A model generated the notes under the pieces. It did no database searches, was not told the DNA's origin, and saw only the letters and a list, made by a program, of their open reading frames with translations. From assembly GCA_018340375.1 (NCBI GenBank), contig JAFFJZ010000010.1, forward strand, positions 7,750,001-7,814,000: 64,000 nucleotides of DNA. Reading direction: 5' to 3'. Made by a program: the position numbers and the translations under genes. The number at the start of each line of letters is the position of its first letter. Position 1 is the stretch's first letter. Below are positions 37,570-48,990 of this stretch, piece by piece. The DNA comes from Gonatopus flavifemur (taxonomy: Eukaryota > Arthropoda > Insecta > Hymenoptera > Dryinidae).

Positions 37570-38583
37570 AACTTCTATATTTTGAAGTTGATAATGATTA
37601 TGCGATTATGTAGCTTTAATCAAAGCAGAACTTTAAACAACAATTCATTGTAAAAAGTTTGCACTCCAAATAGGCTACTTTTGGCTGCTGCTTCTTAGAT
37701 TTTGTCATAACACGATCTGAATTTGAGACTTTCTTTTACCGTGTGGTTAGAGAAATTCATGAAAATTTCATGAAGAATCGGATGGAAGTTGGATCGAATT
37801 CGATTCATAATTTACACATCAAAAGAGAATTAGAATGATTCAATTGATATTGTGTCAAACTTACTATACTTTTCATTATGGAATAATATAATGATGATAT
37901 AAATTTGTTTTCAATCTATTATAAAGCATAGGAATTTTTTGCATTTCAGGATGTTCACTCCGAATTTATGTTGATATTGAATCAAAAGTATTCAATGTTA
38001 CTGCAAAATTTTTTACTGTGTAGTTTACAATTTTAGACCTTAATCAACTTTGGAGATCCTTCTAGGTTCGACGAGGAAATTCTCCTCACTCGCACGGCAC
38101 GGTCCACGTCTAGAACGCTTTTAAAAAACCTGAGATTGTTTCAAATGTAAATCCCTTCCGCTGAAGGGTGGACCACTTAGAGATCATGATTTTTCACAAT
38201 CTCAAATTTCTAGTCAGTATTCAAGAATGTGTAGCTCTGTTCTGTTTGATGCAGTGTTGATAGAACAATTCTAACAGGCTCATCAGACAGATGTTACTGA
38301 TAACGAAAAGAAATCAGAGCACAACGTTCGTATAACGCTGAACGTTGTCTCGCTGATTTCAACGTGATTCACCCTCCTTCCGTTCCCTGAAGAGTTTGAA
38401 AAGAGTTTTATTCTACGAGAATTTCCGAGTTCTTTGATAATGTTTGAGAAGTTCCACAAAAATATCGAAAGAACTTGTGTAAGTGCAGAATTACTCTTCA
38501 AGAATTTCTGGTTGATACTTTTTTTTAGAAAAATAGTTAAACATATCTTAGTAACTTTAGAAACTGATAGAATGAAGCGAGGT
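37570..38583. other. Intergenic, no gene recognised
   Basis: AT-rich, with one GC-richer piece at 38065-38130 related to 7730-7800. Short frames are not protein-like. Confidence 0.4.
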
Positions 38584-38750
38584 AAGATGACGCGCTTTTC
38601 CGCTTCACTACAGCATCAAATAATACATAAACCCTCGCTTAATCAAAGAAGTTCTAAAGATTTCAATTAAATCCTCATATCTCTCTTCATTAAACGAAGT
38701 TTTATGTATTATTGCATGCTCTAGGGAAGTAGAAAAGTGCGCCATGTCAG
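38584..38750. repeat. Foldback element, 167 bp
   Basis: Facing arms share GCGCTTTTCCGCTTC-like and AATAATACATAAA sequence in inverted order, with the right end GAAAAGTGCGCCATGTCAG. Confidence 0.7.
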
Positions 38751-38758
38751 TTGAAGGA

Positions 38759-38989
38759 GATACCAGTGGCCCCTGACGATGCAACCCGAGCCAAATCTTT
38801 TCTGACAAATTATTCGAAAATGAAGCAGTGAAAGGAGAATATCGTTTCGCACAGACCATCTTTGCTGATTAAAGAAGGTCTGTACAGAGCGATATTTTGA
38901 TTTTATTGCTTCATTTTCGAATAATTTGTCAGAATAGTTTTTGTCGTGTCCTTTTCTAACCAATGCTTCTGGTTGCATCTTCAGGGGTC
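38759..38989. repeat. Foldback element, second copy of the 8208 family
   Basis: The left arm carries CCCTGACGATGCAACC and ACAAATTATTCGAAAATGAA; the right arm has the complements and ends TTGCATCTTCAGGGG. The centre is a smaller hairpin (CAGACCATCTTTGCTGATTA with AAGAAGGTCTG). A solo left arm lies at 8208-8282. Confidence 0.85.
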
Positions 38990-38999
38990 CCTTCACAAG

Positions 39000-40062
39000 A
39001 TTCCTTCACGGGCTCTGAAAAATTGAATTGTTATTACATGCAATGTTGAGTAACCTTCTCAAGAAGATACTTTGCGAAGCGAAATCCGAAGTGTTCCTCA
39101 TGTTATTTTCGGATAACATGATTTTTCTTGCTCGTGTTCGGATTCAGTAATTATATCAAAAATGCAGACTCTGTCAAACTTTCAAGACAATTTTGAATGA
39201 AGAGTCCTACGGCAAAGGTTCTTGAATTGCAAGAAGCGAATACGTTAGTTACATTGAAGAGGAAACAGGGATTCAGACTTGGAGAAGAAATGAGAAACAG
39301 CTGACATAGATTCAGTGCTGTACCAAAGAAGAAGTGGAAATGACTCAAGCTATTACAAATGATTAAATGATTACATGCATTCTGAACCAGTACATTCTGA
39401 TATTCAGAATGATATTTCGTAAATTGATGACGAGTTATCCCCAGAGACCACATGAAACTGAAAATAAGATACGAGTTTCTCATCAAAATATTTGTATTCT
39501 GACTTGAAAATTCTTGAAATCGCTGCATTTGTAGCGATCAGTATCTTTGAGGAGGGATAATCTTCGATTCTACAAATGATGAATGATTTTCACATTATGA
39601 TTGGGGACACTAACGCAAATTATGTGCCAATGCCGTGAATGAAAATGAAACAGTCCGTTAGGGAGTCTTTGTAAACTCTATTCGTCGATAGAAGTTCCGA
39701 AAGCTTGAAGAAAAGTTGGAGGACGCAAAGAAAATGGCTAATGCAAAAAAAATGCCAATCAGTTGGTAAGTCTTGACAGTGAGCTCTACGCACACTGGAA
39801 TGCTGACTCCCTGGAGATCTATAATCAGAAGGGAGATAGTCGACGAATATGTATTAGAAAAGATTAGGAATCTCCACCGAGGTGATGATAGAAGCAGAGG
39901 AAGATCCCTATCTTCATAGCATGTAGCTGACCAGATCAAACTATAGAATATTTCGGGATTCCACATTCCAGTATGTATATAATTCAATTTATTGGATTTT
40001 TACTTGAGGAGTGAGCATAGAAGTCGCCGATAAATGACATCGCATCTCCGTAGAATTAAGAT
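39000..40062. other. Region with faint broken frames, unresolved
   Basis: On the plus strand, short pieces read as Lys/Glu-rich peptide (for example KLEEKLEDAKKMANAKK near 39700), but stops break every frame. This may be an old coding sequence or chance; I assign nothing. Confidence 0.25.
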
Positions 40063-40130
40063 GATACTAGCGTCGGGATATTAGCCAAATTTTTCATGTA
40101 AGATTTAGCCGAAGTCCCGGCGCTAGTATT
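40063..40130. repeat. Short foldback, relative at 45061
   Basis: GATACTAGCGTCGGG at the left faces CCCGGCGCTAGTATT at the right. The core TTAGCCAAATTT and GTAAGATTT recurs at 45061-45105. Confidence 0.7.
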
Positions 40131-40171
40131 CTCTCAAGGGAGAAGCAAGGGAGCGGAGGATGTAACGTGAT

Positions 40172-40258
40172 ACAACGGAGAAGCAGCGTGCAGCAGCATA
40201 GAGGGCGACTTTTTGGAGTGAACATTTCCCCATTGCTTCTACGCTGCTTCTGCGTTGT
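40172..40258. repeat. Small inverted repeat
   Basis: ACAACGGAGAAGCAGCGT faces ACGCTGCTTCTGCGTTGT around a 50-base loop. Confidence 0.7.
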
Positions 40259-40413
40259 GACGGGATTGCTTTTTTTCCATGTATATGTTCATTTCAATTT
40301 TTTGTATGAATCTAATAACACAACTGATTACGCATACTTTCTAAATGAATAATACAAGAAATGAATCGAAACTCAATATTTCATAATTTTTCATAGATGT
40401 GATGAATATAAGA

Positions 40414-41493
40414 GAACGGCGGGTGGTATGGCCCACCACGTGTTTCCAGGATCTGACGCTAGGTGGCAGCACTACACACTTTTGATTACGGAGAGATTGT
40501 TTCTGTCTATCATGTACGGAAACTTCATTGTTGTCAATACAGTGTGTTAAGAGAAATCTAACTTTTTCCATTTACTTGTTCTTGGTGTAATGTGTCGGCA
40601 AAACTTTGAGACGTTCTGTACTGAAGTAGGTCAGATCATAAAATGATGCGTCATACTAGTATTAATCCCGCCTATATATAGAACACGTCTCATGAGTTTT
40701 AAGCGGTAATGTTTGTTTGTTTGGTTATGAACTAATTTTTTCGTCAAAAATCTCGATCGGGTGGTATGGCCCACATTAACCCATTAGAGCTCACGCTGAA
40801 ATAATGGGGGATCTGGTTTCAGTCGCCGATGGAATCTTGGCAAACCCATGAGAAACGTGTGTAAAAAAATGGTTTATAAATAGATTGGTCAACAAATTTT
40901 CCACATCCATATTGCGATCGTCGATTGTTATAAAAAAAAAGAACAAACCAATACGTGTTTTATTTTTTTATCACAAACCATCGCAATGTCGATTCAGGGT
41001 ACATGTTGTCTATATATTTTTTTTCCTTAGAATGGATTGGTGAGATCAGTTTTACCGAAAGTTTCGAGGAAGATTGGATTCAATTCCCATACCTGTAAAG
41101 GATGGATACATGAACTTTGTGCAAATATTACGGACAAATTATATTATTATTGCGATAGATGTAAATTATTCAGTCCACAGTTTAAGTAAGAGTCGAAAAG
41201 ACCATATTCAATGTTTAAAACAAATAATTTTGTGTTAGAAAATATGTTCTCGTTTTAATTTACCGGTTTTTGGATTGTGGGCCATACCACCCGACACAGA
41301 CAAATTTTTCATAAATTCATCTATCAACTGAAGTTTTTCCTGATCTTTCATTTTACTAAAGAAAATTTCTTCTTTAGGATGTATGTGAGAAAAATACTCC
41401 AAAAAGTTGTATCCCACACCGTAGCGACATTCTTTTACTCTGGAGTGATTTCATCTCAGTTTTCACTCAAGAGGGCCATACCACCCGCCGTTC
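40414..41493. mobile_element. DNA transposon derivative with doubled terminal repeats
   Basis: The outer ends are GAACGGCGGGTGGTATGGCC and its complement. A second, inner pair of the same GGGTGGTATGGCCCACA word lies at 40757-40774 and, inverted, at 41277-41298. The element is 1080 bases and keeps no DDE transposase core. It does keep one exon-like segment at 41031-41189. An open frame on the minus strand (41235-41417) ends within the inner repeat. A target duplication could not be defined. The superfamily is not assigned. Confidence 0.75.
41031..41189 (+). pseudogene. Exon-like segment with half of a PHD-type zinc finger
   Basis: A pyrimidine tract ending TTTCCTTAG precedes 41031. From there one frame runs 52 codons to a TAA. 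It contains C-x2-W-x-H-x2-C followed by Y-x-C-x2-C (CKGWIHELCANI, YYYCDRCK), the C-terminal half of a PHD finger. Such fingers are found at the C terminus of some insect DNA-transposon proteins. The N-terminal cysteines would lie in an upstream exon that is not found. I infer a leftover last exon of the parent transposase, not a host gene. Confidence 0.55.
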
Positions 41494-42737
41494 CCCTAAT
41501 AATATCAACATTTATTTGAATAAAAGGATATTCAATCAATTTTCCTTTATAGATATTCTTATTTCGGCAATTCTGAATCATAGTTCGAAATTTGGTCTAG
41601 ATACTATAACTGCATCGTGAACTTACAGGATGGATATCTGTTTCGCGTTATAGATAAGATGTTGACGTGTAACCACCATAGATTTATGATGCGATGCAAG
41701 GACAGTGCACGAGCTCAATATCTATAGAGTCAAAGTGCATTTTTTTAACTTGACCAAAACAAGTCTGACATATTGAAAACTAGTGGGGACCATGAGGATG
41801 AAAGCTGATGCACTGGGCTTCTCAGTTACGTCTCCAGTTGTCTTCAAAATGTTTCCTTTTTCTATACAGCCTTTGTACCAACTCAAGCTCAAGTTCAAAT
41901 CTTTCCCAAGTGCAAGTTAATTTTGCTACAAAGTGTTCATCTTTCTCTTAAATTGTCAAGTTCAAGTATTTTTCAATCAAGTGTAAAAAGTTTAAATCTC
42001 CTCATTTCAGTGTTCAAGTGAAAAGTGAATATTCAAAATATTTTGTGAAGCGTCATTTTTGTTTGGATTATAATGTATTGAGTGGAGAAACCATTGAGTG
42101 AGTCAAGAATTGAAACTAGTGTTATTATGAATAATTCCAACAGTATACATATATTAGACTCAACATTTGTGGAAAACATTGACTGTCAAGAATTTCACAG
42201 GTGTTAGTTGGAGATGAACACATTGGCTGATTGTGAGAAAACTTGACCGTCGAGAATCTCACGATTATCAACAGAAGGAATGGCGGAAAATCAAATATTT
42301 GTGGGAAAAATTGACTGTCAAGAATCTCGCCCATGTTCGATCGAGAATAATCACATTCCAATCATTAGATTGAAGCATTGCTGCCAAATTCGAGGCATAC
42401 ACAGTGTTGTTAAGCTATTACGTTTTTCCGATGGATCAACCTATGGCAAATGATATTTTCCAGGAGTCGGAGATTTTCGACTCTTCTTGTCCGAGATTTC
42501 GTACTCTGAGCTCTCGCAGTTCGACACAGCGCCGCACTCTCTCGCGCCAAACTATTGGATTTCATGGCCCGCATCGTGTGACTATACAAGTTCAATGTCG
42601 TTTTGAACTCTGAAAATTCGAATTTTGAACTTGCATAACCTAAAATAATTGAACTGTTAGACTTATATGAATTTCGAACTCTCACAGTTCTAAAATTTTT
42701 CCCGTGCGCATATTTTATTTCATCAAAACAACGCACC
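41494..42737. other. Intergenic with a short degenerate tandem repeat
   Basis: GACTGTCAAGAATCTC-like words occur three times at 42181, 42245 and 42313, about 65 bases apart. The piece at 42403-42450 matches repeat parts at about 3930-4015. No gene is recognised. Confidence 0.45.
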
Positions 42738-43060
42738 ATGTCACAAGTCAGTCGATCAAAACAATGGCAAAACTACATGAATGAACTTCGAATTGCTTCC
42801 ACATCCACCGTACTCGCCAGATTTGGCTCCCAGCGATTACTGGCTGTTCACAGACCTAAAAAAATGTTCGCCGGTAAGAAATGTTGCTCGAATGAAGAGA
42901 TTATCGCTGAAACTGACGCCTGTTTTGAGGCAAAAGATGAATCGTTCTACAAAAAGCGCTGCGCTGGAATGATTGCGTTATTCTTGATGGAGATTACGTT
43001 GATGAAGAAAGCTAATTTTGAACAAAAAAAACCGTGTTTTCTTTGTTAGGCCCGGGACTT
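42738..43060 (+). pseudogene. Mariner transposase relic, C-terminal part
   Basis: The strings LPHPPYSPDLAPSDYWLF and GKKCCSNEEIIAETDACF match the third catalytic block (D after SP) and C-terminal region of mariner transposase, in two frames separated by a shift near 42855. The tail KANFEQKKPCFLC and the following GGCCCGGGACTTTTCAGCCC fit a mariner 3' end. The N-terminal two-thirds are missing. Confidence 0.88.
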
Positions 43061-44445
43061 TTCAGCCCATGTGTTATAGATAAATTATCCATCATTCATA
43101 TATAATGATACATTAATTTTATGATGTTGGAATATTTTTTTACACGAGGTCAATCAATTATACACTCAGTGAACCTTTGTGTTGGAGTCATCATTCGTCA
43201 TCCACTTAAAGTTCATCTCTTCCCTGTATACATATCCCTTGTAACATTTTTTAATTTTGCACATTCAATGTGGGCACAGTGTATAGAGATTTCATGTTCA
43301 ATGCAGTGTCCTCAGATTGGACTCGCAAACGTTACACACACAGATGCGAGTTCAATTGAAGAACCCTGGTTTAATGTAAAATTTACATCCATTGAAAATA
43401 CATAGAATGTACAAAACTTGTAAATGTTATATGGGTCACACGAAGGATGTTTATAACTAGGCACTCCAATTTGGAATCCCTGAGTAATGGTCCATAGAAG
43501 GTTCTTAATGCTCACTGCTCTCCCTTCCTAACCAACTACTAAATAGACATCCATAGGAAGTCCTTCGACCCTCACAGGGCCCTGCTGTGCACTGCAATTT
43601 CTGCCGCCCCGGTGGACCATAAAAGAGGAAAAACAATCTTCTATTATATCTCGTGAGGTGAATAATCTGATGACTAAAATGTCAGGCCCTAACTCTTGCC
43701 GCGCCCGTGCAGACGCACCTGTTGCATCCCCGCCAGGAACGACCATGGACCCTCAAGCGGATGTCTTAAGGATGTTCCAAATATCCTGTACGAACGTACG
43801 ATGGATATGATTGAAATCAAGGTCAAATTTCGAGCACATTTGGTCGTTAAAGGGCTAATTCAATTAGTTTTTTCGGCCTTCTAATCCAGGCTTCTTCCTG
43901 TTCTGGAAGATAAAACCAATCAAATGAAAGATCCATGTTGGATCTGTTGAAATCGATGCTTTCTGATCCTTCAATGATTCATCTATATCAAGGCAAAGCT
44001 CATTGAATAGCTAACACTTGGATGGACAAATGCGTGAACGCCTTCTTAACAAGCCTTTATGAAAGTTCACAAGGAAAGTTCATTCCGCATTCATGCTTAT
44101 TAGAACTGATCATACGATAGATGTGTTTCTGCTCGACATAGACCTGTCTTTGTCCCAGCATTTTCTAATCTTGATCTTCATGTCACCGTGTTTACTCGTT
44201 GAACCCAGAGCAGGAAATCGTTCTATTATGATTAGGTGTAGATAGAATTCATTTGAAAACATATTAGGGTTACCTCATTTACGGCAATTCGTTACCAAAT
44301 AATGAATTCAAAGTAAAAACTGGTTGGTGGTGGAAAATTGGAAATGTCAGTGAGAATCAAATTATAATATCTGACAGCGCTTTTTAATTAACATATTAGA
44401 AGTCTTTATTTTGGTCAGAATGAGGTGATAATAGAATGTTATAAT
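43061..44445. other. Intergenic, includes a GC-richer patch
   Basis: Positions 43540-43770 are richer in GC than the surroundings and open on both strands, but I do not recognise a protein. It may be part of an old mobile element. The remainder is AT-rich without signals. Confidence 0.35.
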
Positions 44446-44656
44446 TACCCGAGTCGAAAGATTTAGACGGTTTTTGTCCTGATTGTTGGAATAATGCGGA
44501 CACAAACAGTACTTTTTCATGATTTTAGTCTGAATTTCTCCTTCAACGAATGAAAGTGATTGAGGAGAATTTTAGATTAAAATCATGAAAAAGTATTGTT
44601 TTTATCCGCGTTATTCAACAATGAAGACAAAACCGTTGAATTTTTCGACCCGGGTA
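44446..44656. mobile_element. MITE with TACCCGAGTCGAAA ends, 211 bp
   Basis: The arms match over almost their full length: CCCGAGTCGAAAGATTTAGA, CGGTTTTTGTC and CTTTTTCATGATTTTA on the left, complements on the right. TA lies at both ends, as expected for a Tc/mariner-type target, though it could be part of the repeat. Confidence 0.85.
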
Positions 44657-45860
44657 TCTAAGAATACCTTTGCGACTTTCGTCAGACTTTTAAGAAATCT
44701 AATTATTCAATGAGCCAAGTCTTACCAATTATTGTCCGATTATTCGTCATTCCGTTATAAGAGGAAATGAAAAATCATTAGGCATTCCTACGTCCGAACC
44801 AACGAGCAGTGATTCTAACGATGGAATTTTGGTTTTTAGATTTTAGAAAAAAATTGAGTCCTGCACGGCGCAAAAACGAGGGATGAACTTCTGGTAGCTG
44901 TAGCTCCGCCATTTTGAAATATTTTCGTCTTAACAAAATTATAAAGATAGTTTGAAACGTAGGTTTCAAGGTGTGCGGTCTTTCATTAATGGATCCTTAG
45001 CCAATTTTGCGTAATGAATTCTTAAAAAACGGTACGTTTACATGTATTTCCCCCCTTAAGGAGATACTAGCGGGACATTAGCCAAATTTCTCGTGTAAGA
45101 TTTGAGGACCCCCTCAATGCGTTCACAGAATGTTCGGTTTTCAAAACTCTATCGTTAGAGACTGGGAAATAGCCGACAATTTTATAAATCGGGGAGAAGC
45201 CAGGAATTTTTTGCCGAATCAGGAATCCGAAAATAAATTATAAATTTTCTTTTCATGAAATGTTCATCCATTTTCAATCACGTAATTTTGTTATTAACCA
45301 TCACCGCTGTTTATTATCAAACTGTGGAGAGGTGCACTTTTAAAAATTTCTTGAAATTTCATGTACTTTTCATGTACATGTGAATGAAAATTCAATTTTT
45401 GTGAACTGAAATAGGAATTCAAATACATGTTATTGAATTTTCAAGTTATTGTGCATGAAAATTGAAATTAATGCACAGGTCATTGAAAAAACTTAGAAAA
45501 ATTTAATCCAGTATAATAACGTAATAATATCAGTATAATTATAATCACCTCATGGCTCCATGGTTTGGATTTGAAAAAAAATCTAAAAATGCTCATATCT
45601 CAAAAACTAACCTTCAAAAAACGGGAAATTCTTGCATTATGGCTGCAGAATACGCCCTTGAAATACAATTTTTCTCACTTGGGTCACCCTGTACACTAAC
45701 GCTTTGACGAAGTCATCCACGTATCCACTTCAAGTATGTACTGGTTAGATCACACGGTTTGTTCCGTGTTTCTACACAACAAGTACATCTTGATTCACAA
45801 GTTTGAACAATGAACGCAAGGTCATATAAACAGAAAACTGTTCCCTTCCACATAAGTGGC
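44657..45860. other. Intergenic repeat debris
   Basis: Positions 45061-45105 are a solo copy of the 40063 repeat. Positions 45565-45660 match one arm of the large foldback at 48038-48590 (AAAAATCTAAAAAT, CTCAAAAACTAA). No gene is recognised. Confidence 0.5.
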
Positions 45861-45923
45861 AGTGGCTCGAGTGATAGAGCTTTGGCGTCCGATTTCGATG
45901 TCCCGCGTTCACATCTTGTGAAG
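45861..45923 (+). ncRNA. tRNA-derived module (SINE-like), not a functional tRNA
   Basis: AGTGGCTCGAGTGATAGAGC resembles a Pol III box A, and GCGTTCACATCT about 30 bases later resembles box B. The sequence aligns with 62302-62366 on the other strand. A cloverleaf with a proper acceptor stem is not evident, so I call it a tRNA-derived repeat. Confidence 0.5.
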
Positions 45924-45936
45924 ATGATTTTTTTTT

Positions 45937-46060
45937 CAACAATCATGAACATGTGCATGAAATTTAAAGAACTTTTTATTGAGTTTTCAAACATGATTTC
46001 TCTCAACAATCAAGAACATGTGCATGAAATTTAAAGAACTGGTTCTTGAATTTTCAAGTA
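45937..46060 (+). repeat. Tandem duplication, 67-bp period
   Basis: CAACAATCATGAACATGTGC at 45937 and CAACAATCAAGAACATGTGC at 46004 start two adjacent units, both followed by ATGAAATTTAAAGAACT. Confidence 0.85.
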
Positions 46061-46239
46061 TAGTGCGAATTATTTTTCCATTAGGTGAGTGGAAGTTGCT
46101 GCCATTACATCTAATTGAAAATTCAATCAGAAATTTCTAACAGTGTGTATGTTCTCCATTAAATCCATATATGGATCATATATTAATACACATATCCTCC
46201 CATATATAAATTCAAACACATTCATATATGCCCATATGG

Positions 46240-47180
46240 CACAAGACCTGCCGAGACTTGTCTTGAACAATTTACCAAACTTGGCCCACGCTTGGGAATG
46301 ATAAGATTAGGACAAGTTTGGGCCAGTGGTCTTGCCAGGCCCGGTCCAATTCATTTACCAAGCATCAACTAATGCTTCTTTGATCGCAGATATGGATGAA
46401 AAAAGTAATTAATTCATATTTCAGTTCATGACTTTCTCCTTCAGAATACCGTACATGAATTATCTTAAAACGATAGAAAAAATGTGACAAGATTGGGACA
46501 AGCTTGTATGATCATTGAAAAATTTGCGTTCTTTGATATTTCAATCAATTTTGATTCTATTGTTGAATTATGCTCAAACTAAACTAATCAGATTTTACTG
46601 AATTACCATAATATAAATCTTATAATGATCTGATCCCGTACGGAATCCAACATTGGAATCCCCCAAGTCACCCAAAGAACTGATGGTTTATCATCCCTAG
46701 TCAGCATAACTATCGGCCCAGGCCTGACCCGAGCCTGCCCCAGAGTGGGCAGCCTTTGCCCAAGCTTGCCCCAATAGTTATAACTTTATAAATGTATAAA
46801 CATTGTGCCACTCATGTGGGCAATATCGGCACAATTTTTCTCAACGAATGTTCGATTTTCACGGTTGTGCCAAGCTTGTACCAAATGTAGTACCATTTGA
46901 AAAATATTAACAAATGTACCATGACTGACTATCCATTGGGAACAACGGGACAATCATGGAACAATATTAGGCCAATTGTTCTTCACGGAGGTTTGTTTCT
47001 GACACATGTGCCAACCTTGGGACAAGCTTGGGTTTTTTTTCAGTCTTGGCAATACCACACGGCACAAAATGAATTTCTTCAGAGTTTACTTCTACAAATC
47101 TTGAATGAGCTTGGCCAGAATCACTTTGAGTGGAAGAGAACCTGCTTCGAAGTCGATTATTAGCAAGTTCCCCCAATGGG
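46240..47180. repeat. Region of scattered CAAGCTTGG-type words
   Basis: Words such as CAAGCTTGCCCC, ACAAGCTTGG, GCCAAGCTTGT, GGACAAGTTTGGGCC and TTGGCCCACGCTTGG recur in both orientations over about 900 bases in a much less AT-rich context. Unit length is irregular. It looks like a degraded low-complexity or satellite-like filling of a mobile element. The 88-codon frame at 46897-47163 is probably incidental. Confidence 0.5.
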
Positions 47181-47356
47181 AATTGACGACACCACTCTCA
47201 AAGTGCCATTTATTGTAATCATCGTGATAGGAGTTTGAGAAATTCGTATCCGTGAAATATAGACTGATCTATTTAGAATCTTCTGAAATGAAGAATGAAT
47301 GGCACTTGAGAGGAAAGGTTTTTGAAAATTGCACCGCCAAAATTTACCAAATGCTG

Positions 47357-47478
47357 CCCGTGTGGAAAAATTTTCAGAATTATATATAATTTTTATATAT
47401 AATTATATAAAAATTATGTACAAACTATATTGAATTATATATAAATTATATATAATTTAGAAAACTTTTCTACTCGGG
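47357..47478. mobile_element. AT-rich MITE with CCCGTGTGG ends, copy 1
   Basis: It begins CCCGTGTGGAAAAATTTTC and ends with the near complement (CTTTTCTACTCGGG). The interior is almost pure A/T palindrome. TG flanks both sides. It is nearly identical to 48701-48820. Confidence 0.9.
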
Positions 47479-47634
47479 TGGAGCAAATTGATCGAAAAAA
47501 TTTGAAAAATTTGTCTCTGTGGGATATAGACCAATTGATTCAGAATCTTCTGGAACGGAAAGTGAATAAGTCATGGGAGAGGCGGTTAGATATTTTCTTT
47601 CAATCACATTTCACCAATAATAAAAATATATTGA

Positions 47635-47852
47635 GGATTATATATGGTCTATACACAATTATTGAAGTTTATATAAGTATTATTGAAATTTATATATGCA
47701 CATATATAGTTATATATAGTGGTATATATGGAATTTGAGATAATACTATATATAACAGTTCAAGTTTTTATATATAACTATATATTTGCTTATATAAATC
47801 TTAATAATACTTATATAAACTTCAATAATTATACATAGACCATATATAATCC
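47635..47852. repeat. AT-rich palindrome, 218 bp
   Basis: Near-perfect inverted arms share GGATTATATATGGTCTAT, AATTATTGAAGTTTATATAA and similar sequence. The centre contains TATATAGTTATATATAGTGG. Confidence 0.85.
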
Positions 47853-47874
47853 CTTTTTACTAGGGAAACTATTT

Positions 47875-48030
47875 GAATATCATATATGGAATTGCGATGG
47901 AAATCATATATGGGAAAAGACTTCATATATGACTGAATATTCAAACCATATATGATCAAATTTTCATATATGAATCATACATGAATTATATAGGAGTCAT
48001 ATACGGATTATATAGGAATCATATATGAAT
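47875..48030. repeat. CATATATG array
   Basis: CATATATG or one-base variants occur about eight times with spacing near 20 bases. The units are degenerate. A smaller group of the same word lies at 46165-46240. Confidence 0.7.
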
Positions 48031-48037
48031 TATGTTT

Positions 48038-48590
48038 CATAATTCGCTGAAAACACTTCAGAAGCGTTATTCTGCATCCAAGATGCAATAATTTCTCGTT
48101 TGGAAAAATTTTTGTTGGGGCTTAGTTTTTGAGCTACGAGCATTTTTGGACTTTTTTCCAAATTCAAATAACTCAAAAGCGTGGTATTCTATATTCTTGA
48201 GCTAAACACCATTCTCTAAGTTGGAAAACGTTGGTTCTCTGAGGAAAAGATTCAATTATCCTATCATTCTTTGTTTCAGAGCTACAGCGATTTGAAATTA
48301 TCTGGCTTCTACCAATCAGAATTCAGCAACTTTAAATTACTATAGCTCCGGAACAAAGAATGATAAGATAGTTGAATTTTTTTTCTCAGAGATCCGGCGT
48401 TTTCCAACTTAGAGAATGGTGTCAAGCTCAAGAGTTTAGAACATAATGCTTCTGAGTTATTTGGATTTGAACAAAAATCTAAAAATCCTCGTAGCTCAAA
48501 AACTAAGCCTCCAAAAAATTATTTCCAAACGGGAACTTACTGCATTTTGACTGCAGAATAATGCCTCTGAAGTGTTTTCAGTGAATTATG
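48038..48590. repeat. Large foldback, 553 bp
   Basis: Arms of about 260 bases meet near the centre. Shared parts include TGAAAACACTTCAGAAGCG, TTGGAAAACGTTG and AACAAAGAATGATA. A single related arm lies at 45565-45660. The transcript would fold into one long hairpin. No open frame is kept. Confidence 0.9.
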
Positions 48591-48700
48591 TAACACCCTG
48601 TATAGATTCATATATGATTTATCTTTACTAGGGTAGGGTTCAGTACTTTACAACAAGAAAGTTTGATATGCTTTAGCGAAAGAATGCTCCAAATGCGCTT

Positions 48701-48820
48701 CCCGTGTGGAAAAATTTTCAGAATTATATATAATTTTTATATAATTATATAAAAATTATGTACAAACCGTATTGAATTATATATAAATTATATATAATTT
48801 AGAAAACTTTTCTACTCGGG
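48701..48820. mobile_element. AT-rich MITE with CCCGTGTGG ends, copy 2
   Basis: It differs from 47357-47478 by very few bases and is 2 bases shorter. TT flanks both sides, different from copy 1, so this is an independent insertion rather than a segmental duplication. Confidence 0.9.
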
Positions 48821-48990
48821 TTATGACGAGACTATACTGTCCCTAGAGTTCAGAATTCCAAAAATTAGTATCAACAATTCTCCAAAATGGATTGAAGAAT
48901 TTATATAATTAGTTTTGAAAAACCTGATATCATACTTCACTTATATTTAGATATCTTACGAATATTCGATCAAAGCCCAATTAATGCCAA

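Noticed and set aside
39151..39528. 125-codon minus-strand frame
   Set aside because: Rich in Phe, Leu and Ser as expected for AT-rich antisense; no motif seen.
45861..45923. Functional tRNA gene
   Set aside because: Box-like words are present but acceptor and anticodon stems do not form convincingly, and a relative exists inside a repeat.
47357..48820. CRISPR-like repeat array
   Set aside because: Only two copies 1.2 kb apart with mobile-element ends, in an animal genome; the CATATATG array has no equal spacers.
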